Source: Candidatus Eisenbacteria bacterium (GTDB taxonomy: Bacteria; Eisenbacteria; RBG-16-71-46). From it: 60,572 nt of DNA. The notes beneath the pieces were generated by a model. The model did no database searches. It was not told the DNA's origin and was given only the letters and a program-made list of their open reading frames with translations. The stretch's first letter is position 1. The number at the start of each line of letters is the position of its first letter. Positions 44,719 through 54,003 of this stretch are shown here, piece after piece. The position numbers were made by a program, and so were the translations under genes. The stretch spans positions 1-60,572 of the forward strand of contig JABFRW010000019.1 in assembly GCA_013140805.1 (NCBI GenBank), read 5' to 3'.

Positions 44719-47202
44719 TCACCTCAGGGCATCGGCCGGCTGCTCGCTCCACTTGAGCCCATCCTGCCGGGCGGACCGCCGGGCGCCGACCGCGCTCGCG
44801 ACCTGCTTCAGCACCACCACCGTCATGTCGTCGGGCGGCTCGTCTGTGAACTCGTGCACCGCCGAGAGCAGCGCCGCCACGATGTCGGCGGCCGGTCGCG
44901 CCGCATGGCTCGTGAGCACGCCGCGCAATCGATCGGTGCCGAACATCTCGTCGCCTCGGCGCGCCTCGGTGAGGCCATCCGTGTAGAGAAGCACGATGTC
45001 GCCGGCCGCCAGCTGGATCGCCACTTCCGGATACTCGGAGCGCGCCGCGACTCCCAGCAACACACCGCCCTCGGTGAATTCTTCAATCGAGCCGTCTCCA
45101 CGTCGCAGCAGCGGAGGCGTGAGTCCGGCGTTCGCGAGTCGCATCCGCCCCGCCGGTACATCGACGTGAGCGCACAGCAGCGCCACGAACGCGTCCGGCT
45201 GCTCGAGCGCGACCAGCTCGTGATTGAGCACCCCGAGGACTCTCGCCGGCCGGGAGCCGCGTCGCGCCTGATTGCGAAAACACGCCTGCACCCACGCGCC
45301 CATCAAAGCAGCCGGCACACCCTTGCCGGCCGCGTCCCCGACCGCCAGCGTGAACTGCCCCGCATGACCCTCGACGAAGTCGTAGTAGTCGCCACCCACC
45401 GCCTTCGACGACAGGGTACCCGCCGCGCAGTCGAGCGAGGCGTGGCGCGGCAGTCGCCGCGGCAGCAAGTGCGCCTGGATGGCGCCCGCGCGCGTCATTT
45501 CGCGATCCATCGCGCCGTGTGCACTGGCGGCCTGTCGCAGAGTCGCGTTCTCGATCAGTACCTCGAGCTGCTCGGCGAACAGCTGCAACTCGCGCTGCTC
45601 GGAAACCCCGAGCCATGCCCCGGCAAGGCGCCGGCCGAGCAACAGCACCGAACTCGCTCCGCGCCCGCCGAACGGCACCACCCAGCTCACGCCGGCCGCG
45701 TCCAGAACCCGTCGAAACTCCGCCAGCAAAGGCTCGTCGGCGACCGCGAGCACGCCCGCCCGCCCCTCGAGTCGGCTTGCGAACCCGGGGAGCAGCGCCG
45801 GGGTCGTCATCTCTCCCACACGTGCGCGCGGAACCGGCCCCGCAGTCGAGAATTCGACCACCGCGCAGCCATCGAGCTTGAGCCGCGTCGTCAGTCCCTC
45901 GCATGCCGCTTCGAGAATCGCGTCGAGCGAGCCGCGGCGCGCGGCCGGGCTGTGGACCAGCCACTCCGCCAGCGAGTCGGCCTCACGTTCCGGGACCATG
46001 CGACGCCCCACCTCGCGAATCACTCCGCGCGCCGGGCCCGCGACCGAGGCCACCAGTGCCAGCAGCGCCAGCGCGCCGCCGCCGATGCCGGCGCCGAGAT
46101 CGGCTCGCCACGCCGCAGACAGCCACTCGCCAAGGAAGAACACCGACGCGACCGACGCCGCGAGCAACGTCATTCCGATCGCCGCCCGCAATGCCACTCG
46201 GAACTCGAAGATGCGATGGACGACGGTCGCCCATGCGAAACCGCCCGGCACCAGCAGCGTGAGGACCACGGCCCAGCGCTCGGCGGGCAGCGAGGTTCCA
46301 GGCTGTAGATTGTGAATCGCGACCAGTGCCGCAAGCGGACCTGCCCCCAGTACCGTGCCGATTAGCGCGACGCGCAATCGGCGCCGCGCATCCGCGGTTC
46401 GAACCCGGCGATAGGAACGTACGAACAACACCAGAGCGATCAGCCAGCCCGCCGCGAACCACAGCCCCGCCACTCCCTGCAGCAGATCGGCGAACGGTGT
46501 CGCTCCGTTTCGCAGCGAGCCCACCAGGTGGAGCACCAGCGCAATCGTGAAGAGAGCCGTGGCGATTCCGTATCCGATCGAGCCCACACGGCCGCGGATC
46601 CCAGTCGGACGAAGCCCTTCGGGAAACATCGCGAAGAAGTGAATGAACAAGGCCGGCAGGAAGAGCGTGACGCCCGAGTACAGATCCTCGTAGAGAGCGC
46701 GCGCGACGTCGGTTTCGAAGCGCGGAAGTGGTGCGAGCAACCATGCGAAAGCCAGGCACGAAAGATAGAACGTGCGCGTGAGCAGGTCTCGGCGTTCGCT
46801 CCATACCCAGCCGCCGAGCACCACGAATCCGGACGCAACCGCCAGCAGCATCGCCATCATGCGACGCTCGCGATCGGGAAGTGGTGCCGCTAGGACCGCG
46901 ACTTCGACCAGCGCGCCGGCGCGTTCGCGCAGCAGTCGGAGCTCGTGTCCTGGCCGGGCAGAAGCCAGTGGATGATCGAGGTCTCCGCCACGGGGGCGAT
47001 CGGCAAGCGGAATCAGCCGATCACCGCGCGCCAGCCCGGCTCGCTCTCCGGGGCTCCCTGGATCGACCGCCGCCACCCAATCGCCGCGCAGCATCAGCCC
47101 GGTATACGGCTGACGCGCCAGCGTCAGTGCCGAAATCACGAGCACCGCGGAAACCGGCAGCAACATCCATGTGAGGAGGTGAGACGACGCGCCGCGATCC
47201 AT
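44719..47202 (-). CDS. Membrane PDZ-GAF-SpoIIE (RsbU-like) phosphatase
   Basis: An 827-aa signalling protein. An N-terminal helix is followed by a PDZ-like segment (VAAVDPGSPGERAGLARGDRLIPL, about residues 42-66), a block of about seven membrane helices (to about 400), a GAF-like domain (about 440-570) and a SpoIIE/PP2C phosphatase domain. The last contains KAVGGDYYDF, GDAAGKGVPAALMGAW and LLYTDGLTEAR, the metal-binding and core motifs. It would dephosphorylate an anti-anti-sigma factor; no such partner is nearby. The ATG at 47202 has GGAGGG 7 nt upstream. Confidence 0.85.
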   Translation of the reverse strand: MDRGASSHLLTWMLLPVSAVLVISALTLARQPYTGLMLRGDWVAAVDPGSPGERAGLARGDRLIPLADRPRGGDLDHPLASARPGHELRLLRERAGALVEVAVLAAPLPDRERRMMAMLLAVASGFVVLGGWVWSERRDLLTRTFYLSCLAFAWLLAPLPRFETDVARALYEDLYSGVTLFLPALFIHFFAMFPEGLRPTGIRGRVGSIGYGIATALFTIALVLHLVGSLRNGATPFADLLQGVAGLWFAAGWLIALVLFVRSYRRVRTADARRRLRVALIGTVLGAGPLAALVAIHNLQPGTSLPAERWAVVLTLLVPGGFAWATVVHRIFEFRVALRAAIGMTLLAASVASVFFLGEWLSAAWRADLGAGIGGGALALLALVASVAGPARGVIREVGRRMVPEREADSLAEWLVHSPAARRGSLDAILEAACEGLTTRLKLDGCAVVEFSTAGPVPRARVGEMTTPALLPGFASRLEGRAGVLAVADEPLLAEFRRVLDAAGVSWVVPFGGRGASSVLLLGRRLAGAWLGVSEQRELQLFAEQLEVLIENATLRQAASAHGAMDREMTRAGAIQAHLLPRRLPRHASLDCAAGTLSSKAVGGDYYDFVEGHAGQFTLAVGDAAGKGVPAALMGAWVQACFRNQARRGSRPARVLGVLNHELVALEQPDAFVALLCAHVDVPAGRMRLANAGLTPPLLRRGDGSIEEFTEGGVLLGVAARSEYPEVAIQLAAGDIVLLYTDGLTEARRGDEMFGTDRLRGVLTSHAARPAADIVAALLSAVHEFTDEPPDDMTVVVLKQVASAVGARRSARQDGLKWSEQPADALR

Positions 47203-47360
47203 GCGGGCCCTCCGTGAGTGACGAGTCGGGAGCCTAGCAGTGGCGTGCCGACTGTCAAGGCACGACGCCCGCGGAGTAGATCTCCGGCCGCTTCGGGCCG
47301 ATGATGCCCGCAAGACCCGCCAGGTGAAGCACCTCACCCCGACGACTGCGAGTTCCACAT

Positions 47361-48884
47361 GTGCCTCGGAGACTTCGCACCTTGAGCCCGAGCGACGCGC
47401 GGCTGAGTCCCTACCCGGTCGCGGCCGCGGCGCTGAGCGCCCTCGCAATTGCGGTGCTGCTGCTGCCCGGCGCGCCCGGCATGGGAGACTCGGCCGAGCT
47501 GACGATGGCACTGGCCCTCGCCGGCATCGCACATCCGACGGGCTATCCGCTCTACGTGATGGTCGGCCACCTGTTCGTCAACGCCGCCCACACGCTGGGC
47601 GCGTCGTGGGTGCTCGCCGCCAATCTGTGGAGCGCCGTCGGCGCAGCGGTCGCAGCCGGTGCATTCGCGCGCCTGGTGCAGCACGTCGCGGCGGCGTGCC
47701 AGGAAGAAACATCACGAAGCGGACGACCACCGCACTCGGCGGCGGCGTGCGCGGTGGCGATCGCGTTTCCCGTCGCGGCATTGATGCTCCATCCGGTGTG
47801 GATTCTGTCCGCGACTATCGCCGAGGTCTACAGCTGGAGCAACGCGTGCCTCCTTCTGGCCGCCGCGTTCCTGATCGGCCAGCTGCGTCAGCTCAGCGGC
47901 GCCCAGGCGTCGCACGACTGGATGAGTGCGCTGATCTGGGGTCTGCTGTGTGGGCTGTGCGGCACCCGGCACGCGACTTCGGTGCTGTTCATCGTTCCGA
48001 TGTCGGTCGCGCTGGTGATCGCCAGGGCGAGGGCGAGGCGCTCGCTCGCCGCATGGGCGATGGTGGTCGTGGCGGCCGCTCTCCTGCCGCTTGCGAGCTA
48101 CGGGTGGATCGCATGGCGGGCGGCCCATCCGGCGGCCTACCAGTGGCCGGTTTCACCGACGTTCGAGTCATTCCTGCTCCACGTGCGCGGCGCGAACTAC
48201 GCGGGGCTTCTCGGACACTTCGCCCCGGGTCGGGAGGAATGGAGCCTGATCCGTTCGACGCTGATGCCCTGGATCGTTCCCGGCCTGCTGCTCGGATCGA
48301 TTCTGACGACTCGGGTCACGGCAGGGCCCACTCGATGGGGCCTGCTCGCGTTGTTCGCCGGAGCGGTGCTGCAGCTGACTTTCATCTTCTCGTATGGCGT
48401 GCACGATTCGGGTCTCTATTTCCTTCCGGTGCTCATGGTCAGTCTGCTGGCGTCGACACCGCTGCTCCTGTGGCTCGCCCGCCGCGCCTCGATCGTGGCA
48501 GCAATCGCCGCGGCCTCGGCGGTGCTGGTCGTTCTGGCGACCACCTCGATACCCCGCGCGCTTCGCGAGCGCGAGGAGCTCACCCGACTCGATTTGGAAT
48601 TCCGCGGTGCGATGCAGAGCTTTCCTTTCGATGAGGGCATCGTGCTGTGGGCGGACGATCACTTCCATCGCTTCCTGGTGCTCCAACTTCTCGAAGGACA
48701 GCGCCGCGGCATCACCTTCGAGAATCCCGACATGCTGGTATGGCCGCCTCGCCGGGAGGAGTTTCGAAGGCGGTTCGGATTCGACCCTCTGGAGGGCCTT
48801 CGCTTCCGAAGCCCGGCCGACCTGGAGCGCATTTCCGATGTCATTCGTGCCCGGGCGCAGGTGCCGGTCAGCGTGATTCACTGA
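47361..48884 (+). CDS. DUF2723 family membrane protein (glycosyltransferase-like)
   Basis: A protein of about 507 aa with 10-12 transmembrane helices. The signature of DUF2723/protein O-mannosyltransferase-like proteins appears early: GMGDSAELTMALALAGIAHPTGYPLYVMVGHLF. This is followed by LHPVWILSATIAEVYSWSNACLLLAAAF and FFYGVHDSGLYFLP-like segments. The family is thought to glycosylate proteins or lipids using polyprenyl-linked sugar, with the catalytic aspartate in the GDSAE segment. A GTG start at 47361 is plausible; the real start may be a few codons further in. Confidence 0.8.
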   Translation: MPRRLRTLSPSDARLSPYPVAAAALSALAIAVLLLPGAPGMGDSAELTMALALAGIAHPTGYPLYVMVGHLFVNAAHTLGASWVLAANLWSAVGAAVAAGAFARLVQHVAAACQEETSRSGRPPHSAAACAVAIAFPVAALMLHPVWILSATIAEVYSWSNACLLLAAAFLIGQLRQLSGAQASHDWMSALIWGLLCGLCGTRHATSVLFIVPMSVALVIARARARRSLAAWAMVVVAAALLPLASYGWIAWRAAHPAAYQWPVSPTFESFLLHVRGANYAGLLGHFAPGREEWSLIRSTLMPWIVPGLLLGSILTTRVTAGPTRWGLLALFAGAVLQLTFIFSYGVHDSGLYFLPVLMVSLLASTPLLLWLARRASIVAAIAAASAVLVVLATTSIPRALREREELTRLDLEFRGAMQSFPFDEGIVLWADDHFHRFLVLQLLEGQRRGITFENPDMLVWPPRREEFRRRFGFDPLEGLRFRSPADLERISDVIRARAQVPVSVIH

Positions 48885-49005
48885 CAATCGGGGGCCGAAA
48901 AGGGGCTGCTCGTGGCCCGACAGCGGATGTATTATTCCAGCGACAAGTCGTGAGCCCCGTGATCCCCCCGTGGCTCTGGATGCGTGATCCCTCGGAGGCC
49001 GAATC

Positions 49006-50715
49006 ATGGACCGCTCTTCGATTTCTTCGCGCCCGAGCCGGTGGCCGCGACTCGCAACGCGCTTGGTCTTCGCGACGTTGCTCTCCGGAACCTCTTCGAC
49101 CCCGGCGGCTTCCGATGCAGTGAATGGCGCATGGTCGGTGCTCGGTGTTGCAACGGGCGATCCCGTGCCGCGACGCGAGTACGCCTCGATCTACGACAAA
49201 GAAAACAATCGCTACCTGATATTCGGAGGGCAGGGCTGGACCTACCCGGGTCCAAGCCAACTCTTCAACGAGGTCTGGCAGCTCACGCTCGGGGATTCCC
49301 CCACGTGGAGCCAGCTCGTCATCAGCGGACCGTCGCCCGGTGAACGTCACAGTCCACAGTGGGGCTATGACGAAGCGCGCGAACGCCTGCTCATCTTCGG
49401 CGGATACGGCCATCACACTCCGAGCGGTCCGGATCCTCAGGGGCAATACCTCAACGACGTCTGGCAGCTCGACCTTTCGGGCACGACGCCGACCTGGACC
49501 GAACTGATTCCGACCGGAACGCCGCCGGTCGGAAGGCTCGCCGGCGCCGCAGTGTACGACCCGCTCGGTCAACGATTCGTGGGCTTCGGCGGCACCAGCG
49601 GCTTGCCGTGTGACACCTGGGAGCTGGATCTGTCCGGAGCTCCTGCGTGGGTTCCGATCAACACTATCGAAACGCGACCCAGCGCGGGCTACGGAATGGC
49701 GTCGATCTACGACCCGGTGCGCAACCGCATGGTGATTTTCGGAGGATCGACGAGCGACGGCTACTTCGGCACCCACAATGAACTGTGGGCACTGAACCTG
49801 ACCGGCGATCCCCAGTGGGAGCGGCTCTACCCCGCCGCGCCGCCACCGTCGGGCCGTCGGACGCTGTCGGCGATCTACGATCCGCTCCGCGATCGCATGG
49901 TGCTGTACGGAGGCTGGGACGGAGGACCGAACATCGAGGCGTTTCTCGGCGAGACCTGGGCCTTGTCGCTCGCGGGCTTCGGCGAGTGGGCTCAACTGGC
50001 TCCCACCGGATCGACTCCGGTTCAGCGCGACGCGATGGCCGCGATCTACGATCCAGGCTCGGACCGCATGGTCGTGTTCGGCGGCTGGAGCGGTGAGCTG
50101 ATGCTCGGAGACACGCAGTTCCTCGAGTGGGGCGGCAGCGCAGTCGGCGCCAGCCTGACCGCGAGAGCGGGGGCCACTTCGAGTGCCGCGCAGCTCGAGT
50201 GGGACGTCGTGTCCGCGACCGGGCCGCACGCTGCGGTCTATCGCCGCCAGATCGGAACCCCGTGGTCGAGCATCGCCCCCGTGATCGCCGACGCGGGCGG
50301 CAATGTGCAGTACGTGGACCCGACCGTCACGCCCGGCGCCCGCTATGCCTACCGGCTCGTGGTGTCTTCTCAGCAGGGGCCGGTGTTCGGTGGCGAGGTC
50401 TGGGTCGATATTCCGAACCAGGTCACGGGCCTCGGTCCGGCTGCTCCGATCTCGCTTGCGCTGCGGCACCTCGGGGCGAACCCGGTGCGGGATCGACTCG
50501 TGGTGTCGTTCGCACTCCCGACCTCGGAGCCCGCGCGCATCGAAGTGCTCGATCTGGCCGGCAGGCGCGTCGTCTCACGCGAAGTGGGTGCACTGGGTGC
50601 TGGCGTTCATCAGCTCGAGCTGGGGTCGGCTGTAAACTTCGGCCGCGGCATCTACTTCATTCGACTCGCCCAGTCCGGGCGGACGCGATCGACGCGCGTG
50701 GTGATCGGCGACTAG
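49006..50715 (+). CDS. Secreted Kelch-repeat protein with FlgD/T9SS-type tail
   Basis: A 569-aa exported protein. GGAGG precedes the ATG at 49006, and a signal peptide follows. Six Kelch-type blades are visible (RREYASIYDKENNRYLIFGGQG, ERHSPQWGYDEARERLLIFGGYG, GRLAGAAVYDPLGQRFVGFGG, SAGYGMASIYDPVRNRMVIFGGS, GRRTLSAIYDPLRDRMVLYGGW, QRDAMAAIYDPGSDRMVVFGGW). These should form a beta-propeller. After a Fn3-like stretch, the last 90 residues are a FlgD-Ig/T9SS-like sorting domain (IEVLDLAGRRVVSREVG ... GIYFIRLAQSG). A possible -10 element (TATTAT near 48930) lies upstream. Confidence 0.85.
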   Translation: MDRSSISSRPSRWPRLATRLVFATLLSGTSSTPAASDAVNGAWSVLGVATGDPVPRREYASIYDKENNRYLIFGGQGWTYPGPSQLFNEVWQLTLGDSPTWSQLVISGPSPGERHSPQWGYDEARERLLIFGGYGHHTPSGPDPQGQYLNDVWQLDLSGTTPTWTELIPTGTPPVGRLAGAAVYDPLGQRFVGFGGTSGLPCDTWELDLSGAPAWVPINTIETRPSAGYGMASIYDPVRNRMVIFGGSTSDGYFGTHNELWALNLTGDPQWERLYPAAPPPSGRRTLSAIYDPLRDRMVLYGGWDGGPNIEAFLGETWALSLAGFGEWAQLAPTGSTPVQRDAMAAIYDPGSDRMVVFGGWSGELMLGDTQFLEWGGSAVGASLTARAGATSSAAQLEWDVVSATGPHAAVYRRQIGTPWSSIAPVIADAGGNVQYVDPTVTPGARYAYRLVVSSQQGPVFGGEVWVDIPNQVTGLGPAAPISLALRHLGANPVRDRLVVSFALPTSEPARIEVLDLAGRRVVSREVGALGAGVHQLELGSAVNFGRGIYFIRLAQSGRTRSTRVVIGD

Positions 50716-50748
50716 ACCCCGCGGACCCGCCCCGCGCTGAGACGCGAA

Positions 50749-50772
50749 GGGCGGCGCCTTTCGGCGCCGCCC
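50749..50772. terminator. Bidirectional terminator between Kelch and cold-shock genes
   Basis: GGGCGGCGCC (50749-50758) and GGCGCCGCCC (50763-50772) form a perfect 10-bp stem with a TTTC loop. It lies between the stop of the Kelch gene (+) at 50715 and the stop of the cold-shock gene (-) at 50800. No long T-tract is present on either side, but the stem is very strong. Confidence 0.65.
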
Positions 50773-50799
50773 CGCGACGTGAGGTGGTACCTCGGGCGA

Positions 50800-51000
50800 T
50801 TAAACCTTGCGAACGTTCGCCGCCTGCAGCCCCTTCGGACCACGGGTCACGTCGAACTCGATCTGCTCTCCCTCAGCGAGCGTCTTGAAACCCTCGCCCT
50901 GAATGGCGGAGAAATGCACGAACACGTCTTCGCCGCCTTCCTGAGAGATGAAACCGAAACCCTTCGCCTCGTTGAACCACTTCACCGTGCCACGAGCCAC
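50800..51000 (-). CDS. csp: Cold-shock domain protein
   Basis: A 66-aa protein, the usual length. RNP1 is KGFGFI and RNP2 is VFVHF, within the order [20 protein letters not shown] and [10 protein letters not shown]. It binds single-stranded RNA and DNA and acts as an RNA chaperone. It starts with GTG at 51000, with AAGGAG 7 nt upstream. The 5' leader seems to be about 100 nt long, ending upstream at the terminator at 51116-51144; such leaders often carry temperature-sensitive structure. Confidence 0.95.
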   Translation of the reverse strand: MARGTVKWFNEAKGFGFISQEGGEDVFVHFSAIQGEGFKTLAEGEQIEFDVTRGPKGLQAANVRKV

Positions 51001-51322
51001 TTTGAAACTCCTTCACGACGGGACCCGTAGGCCCCTTGCTAATTGCCTCCATCGCGCGCGGAAGCGGCGCCCGGCCATGATGACCGCGACTTCGGTCTTG
51101 TGATGCGTTCGCAACAAAAAATCCGCCGAGGTTGCCCTGGCGGAATCAGAAGTTACTGCGCACCCCGATCAACCGAAGACGCTGGAAATATCGGCCATTC
51201 CGGATCGCCACGCAAGCCCATTTTGGAGGCCGGTTTCAGGGCCTCAACCGAGGCTCGGCCCACGTCATTGAGTCGCCCGTTTCGGCCGCGGACACTGCTG
51301 CGATCGATGAGCCAGCGGCGAC
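51001..51322. other. Intergenic region with csp leader and an intrinsic terminator
   Basis: No credible ORF lies here. On the minus strand the region downstream of the DUF2891 gene contains about 175 nt of unassigned sequence, then an intrinsic terminator (51116-51144), then the likely promoter and leader of the cold-shock gene. I saw no tRNA or known riboswitch. Confidence 0.4.
51116..51144 (-). terminator. Rho-independent terminator
   Basis: On the minus strand TCCGCC, an 11-nt loop and GGCGGA are followed directly by six T residues, a classic intrinsic terminator. It should end the TMEM220-like/DUF2891 transcript before the cold-shock gene. This is the clearest T-tract terminator in the window. 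Confidence 0.75.
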
Positions 51323-52345
51323 TCACGTGAGCCCTCGACGCGTCTCGAGATAGACCGCGAAGCTGCCGAGCCAGTGAGTACCCGCGTACTCCCCGCCCGC
51401 GAGCGCCTCGAGTCCGGTGGTTCGATGCGCGAGCGCAGCCTCTTCGAGCCGTGGCCGCGCGTGATGGCGCGCCGGAAGCGCCGACAGCACGCCCTCCAGC
51501 ATCCATGCGCGACTCAGATTGAGGCCGTCGAGGTGGGCGAGCTTTCCGTCCGAGGGATCGGCGACCACCGCAGGGGTCAGCCAACGCCTCGCGTCCTCGG
51601 AGTCGAGCATCGGCAACAGTCGATCGAGCCACGTCACGAACTCCGACGGCGGGAGCACCCGACGCATCAGGTCGGCCTCACCGAGAATCGGCGACAGGAA
51701 GTCGTAGGCCGAAGGTTCGTAGCGGATCGGCGCGTCTCGATCACCACTGTGGAACGCGAGCGCTCGCTCCTCGAGCAGCGAGCGGATCGGTGCGTGCCCC
51801 GCGATTCGCGCCCAGTCGTGCATGAGCCCCATCGAGAACGCACTCTGCGGGTGTTCACCGGAACGAAGCGGCGCGCGCAGCTTCGGAAGCCACGCGAGCA
51901 GTCGTTCGATCGCGAGCGACTCGAGCGGAGCGAGGCAGCCGGCCCACGCGCGCGCCTCGGCGTCGTCGGACCACTCGCGCAGCTCGCCGCACAATTGGAG
52001 CAGCCACGCGAGCCCATACGGCCGCTCCCACCCGGCGCGCTCGGGGCGTGCCGCGAACTCGCGCTCGGCTTCGATGCGGTCCGCGGTCAGATGGGCGCGC
52101 AATACCTCGCGGGCGGCGTCGCTCGACTCGAATGACTCCGGAGCCAGGCGCAGGAGCCGCACCAGGGACCAGTGCGCGTGCACCGCCGAATGCCAGTCGA
52201 AGCTGCCGTAGAACGCCGGCGTCAGCTGGCGCGGTGGGCGCAGGTCGGCGTCCGAGGTCGCGAGCAGCAGGAGGTGGTTCGGATACTCGCGCGTGACGTT
52301 GGCAAGCGCGAGCGCCGCGCAGCGCCTCAGCGCAGACAGACTCAC
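51323..52345 (-). CDS. DUF2891 family protein
   Basis: A 340-aa soluble protein. Diagnostic pieces are FYGSFDWHSAVHAHWSLVRLLR at about residues 45-65, YGLAWLLQL, YEPSAYDFLSPILGEADLMRRVL and THWLGSFAVYLE near the end. The helical-repeat pattern and conserved H and W residues match DUF2891, whose fold resembles alpha/alpha barrel sugar hydrolases; the activity is unknown. The start overlaps the preceding membrane-protein gene stop by 4 nt (ATGA). Confidence 0.88.
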   Translation of the reverse strand: MSLSALRRCAALALANVTREYPNHLLLLATSDADLRPPRQLTPAFYGSFDWHSAVHAHWSLVRLLRLAPESFESSDAAREVLRAHLTADRIEAEREFAARPERAGWERPYGLAWLLQLCGELREWSDDAEARAWAGCLAPLESLAIERLLAWLPKLRAPLRSGEHPQSAFSMGLMHDWARIAGHAPIRSLLEERALAFHSGDRDAPIRYEPSAYDFLSPILGEADLMRRVLPPSEFVTWLDRLLPMLDSEDARRWLTPAVVADPSDGKLAHLDGLNLSRAWMLEGVLSALPARHHARPRLEEAALAHRTTGLEALAGGEYAGTHWLGSFAVYLETRRGLT

Positions 52346-52704
52346 GCGCGATCGAGGCGGCGCGTCAGGACCGCCAGGGCCATCGTCGACGCCACGATCA
52401 GCAGGCCGTAGAACTCACGTCCGGCCTCGATCCGAGCGTTCTTCATCTCCCAGCTCGCCCACATCTCCCGCCAGCTCACCTGACCGACCACCTGCGGTGC
52501 GAGCGTTGCCGCCCAGCTGAGTGCCGCGAGCCCGACCAGGATCGGGAGCCAGCGCGGAGATCGTGGCGGATTCCAGGCCACCCAACCGGCCGCGATCGTC
52601 GACGCCAGGTAGAGACTCACCCACTGGAGCGGATCCGGATCGTTCAGGTTGAGATACGCGGCGAACGCGAACAGTGCGGCGAGCACACCCATGACCACGC
52701 GCAT
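52342..52704 (-). CDS. TMEM220-like membrane protein
   Basis: A 120-aa protein with four transmembrane helices. The opening MRVVMGVLAALFAFAAYLNLNDPDPLQWVSLYL and the closing MWASWEMKNARIEAGREFYGLLIV match the transmembrane 220 family. Its function is unknown. It is coupled to the DUF2891 gene by a 4-nt overlap. I see this pair as an operon ending at the terminator at 51116. Confidence 0.85.
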   Translation of the reverse strand: MRVVMGVLAALFAFAAYLNLNDPDPLQWVSLYLASTIAAGWVAWNPPRSPRWLPILVGLAALSWAATLAPQVVGQVSWREMWASWEMKNARIEAGREFYGLLIVASTMALAVLTRRLDRA

Positions 52705-52746
52705 GACGATGGCCTCGGAGTTGGAAAGCGGACTCTCGTGATTCGA

Positions 52747-53937
52747 TCAAGGATCGAAACGGTACACGATTCCGGCCGAGGTCAGCAGGTAGAGATCGCC
52801 ATCGGCGTCCTCGCCGAAGCTGTACGGAGAGCCGCTGAACGACACGGTCCACTGAGCCGACTGCGTCGCAGACGTTCCGTTCCAGCGGAAGCTGCGCAGG
52901 AACCGTCCCCCGGTGTCCGAGTAGAAGTAGAGGCCCTGCAACGCGGGCACGCGCGCCCCTCGATAGACGTAACCGCCGATGACGCAGTTGCCGTCGGTGT
53001 GCGAGTACTCGATCGCCGGCATGCGCAGCGAAGTCGTCACGCAGCCGCTCGCGGGCTCGAAGCAGTGGGTGCCTTCGACCACGTCCCAGCCGTAGTTCAC
53101 GCCGCGGCCACCGCCACCGGCCGCCGTCGACACGTCGATTTCCTCCCAATCCCCCTGGCCGACGTCTCCGATATACAGGTCACCGTTCGAGCGATCGAAC
53201 GAGAAGCGCCAGGGATTGCGGAGACCGTAGTCCCACAGTTCCCCGCGCATTCCGGCCGAGCCGACGAACGGATTGTCGGCGGGTATCGCGTAGGGTCCGG
53301 CGCCGCTCACATCGAGTCGCAGCGTCGAGCCGAGCAGATCGCCGCGATTCTGCGCTCGCTCGTCAGGGTCGCCACCCGAGCCGCCGTCGCCGAGTCCGAT
53401 GTACAGCATGCCGTCGTTGGGTCCGAACACGATCATGCCGCCGTTGTGGTTGGCGAACGGCTGATCGGCTGCGATCACCAGCGACTCGGTCGACTCGTCG
53501 GCGCTGTCCGGATTCGCGACGCTTGCCTCGTAACGCACCACGCGTGTATCGCCGGCGACATCGGTGTAGTAGACGAAGAAGCGCCGATTGGTCGCGTAGT
53601 TCGGATCGAAGGCGAGGCCTAGCAATCCCTGCTCGCTCGCGTTCGAGACCAGGTCGCTGACGTCCAGAAACGAAGCCGGCAGCTTGACGCCGCTCTTGAC
53701 GATCCGCACCCGGCCGGGCTTCTCGACCACGAACAGACGCGCGGTGTCACCGGGTGGCGCGGTCAGGAATACCGGTGCCGAGTAGCCACGGGCGACCTCT
53801 TGAAGCGTGATCGCTCCCCCGCCCGCGGGAGGCGGAGGCGCCATCGCCGAGCCGCCGCGGTCGGAGGCACATGCGAGACCCAGCACGGCGCCGGCGGCGA
53901 GCACTGCGATGAAACCGATCGGAACACCTCGTCGCAT
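52747..53937 (-). CDS. Sorbosone/glucose dehydrogenase-like (PQQ-dependent fold) lipoprotein
   Basis: A protein of about 396 aa with a lipoprotein signal (AVLAAGAVLGLAC). The six-bladed propeller of soluble glucose dehydrogenases is seen: VEKPGRVRIVKSG, QGLLGLAFDPNYATNRRFFVYYT, QPFANHNGGMIVFGPNDGMLYIGLGDGGSGGDP (with the key HNGG histidine), GLRNPWRFSFDRSNGDLYIGDVGQGDWEEID and NYGWDVVEGTHCF. These enzymes oxidise aldose sugars using PQQ; related proteins have other roles. The ATG at 53937 has GAGGAG about 9 nt upstream. It stands alone between leftward genes. Confidence 0.88.
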   Translation of the reverse strand: MRRGVPIGFIAVLAAGAVLGLACASDRGGSAMAPPPPAGGGAITLQEVARGYSAPVFLTAPPGDTARLFVVEKPGRVRIVKSGVKLPASFLDVSDLVSNASEQGLLGLAFDPNYATNRRFFVYYTDVAGDTRVVRYEASVANPDSADESTESLVIAADQPFANHNGGMIVFGPNDGMLYIGLGDGGSGGDPDERAQNRGDLLGSTLRLDVSGAGPYAIPADNPFVGSAGMRGELWDYGLRNPWRFSFDRSNGDLYIGDVGQGDWEEIDVSTAAGGGGRGVNYGWDVVEGTHCFEPASGCVTTSLRMPAIEYSHTDGNCVIGGYVYRGARVPALQGLYFYSDTGGRFLRSFRWNGTSATQSAQWTVSFSGSPYSFGEDADGDLYLLTSAGIVYRFDP

Positions 53938-54003
53938 GATGTCGACTCCTCGATGCAAGGACGGCTGGCGAGCCGCTTCTGTTATCGGCGGGGCGGTGCT
54001 TCT

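Noticed and set aside
44582-44986. A 134-aa plus-strand ORF
   Set aside because: It is mostly antisense to the phosphatase gene, and the remaining part has no family resemblance or ribosome site. The gap 44498-44718 appears empty.
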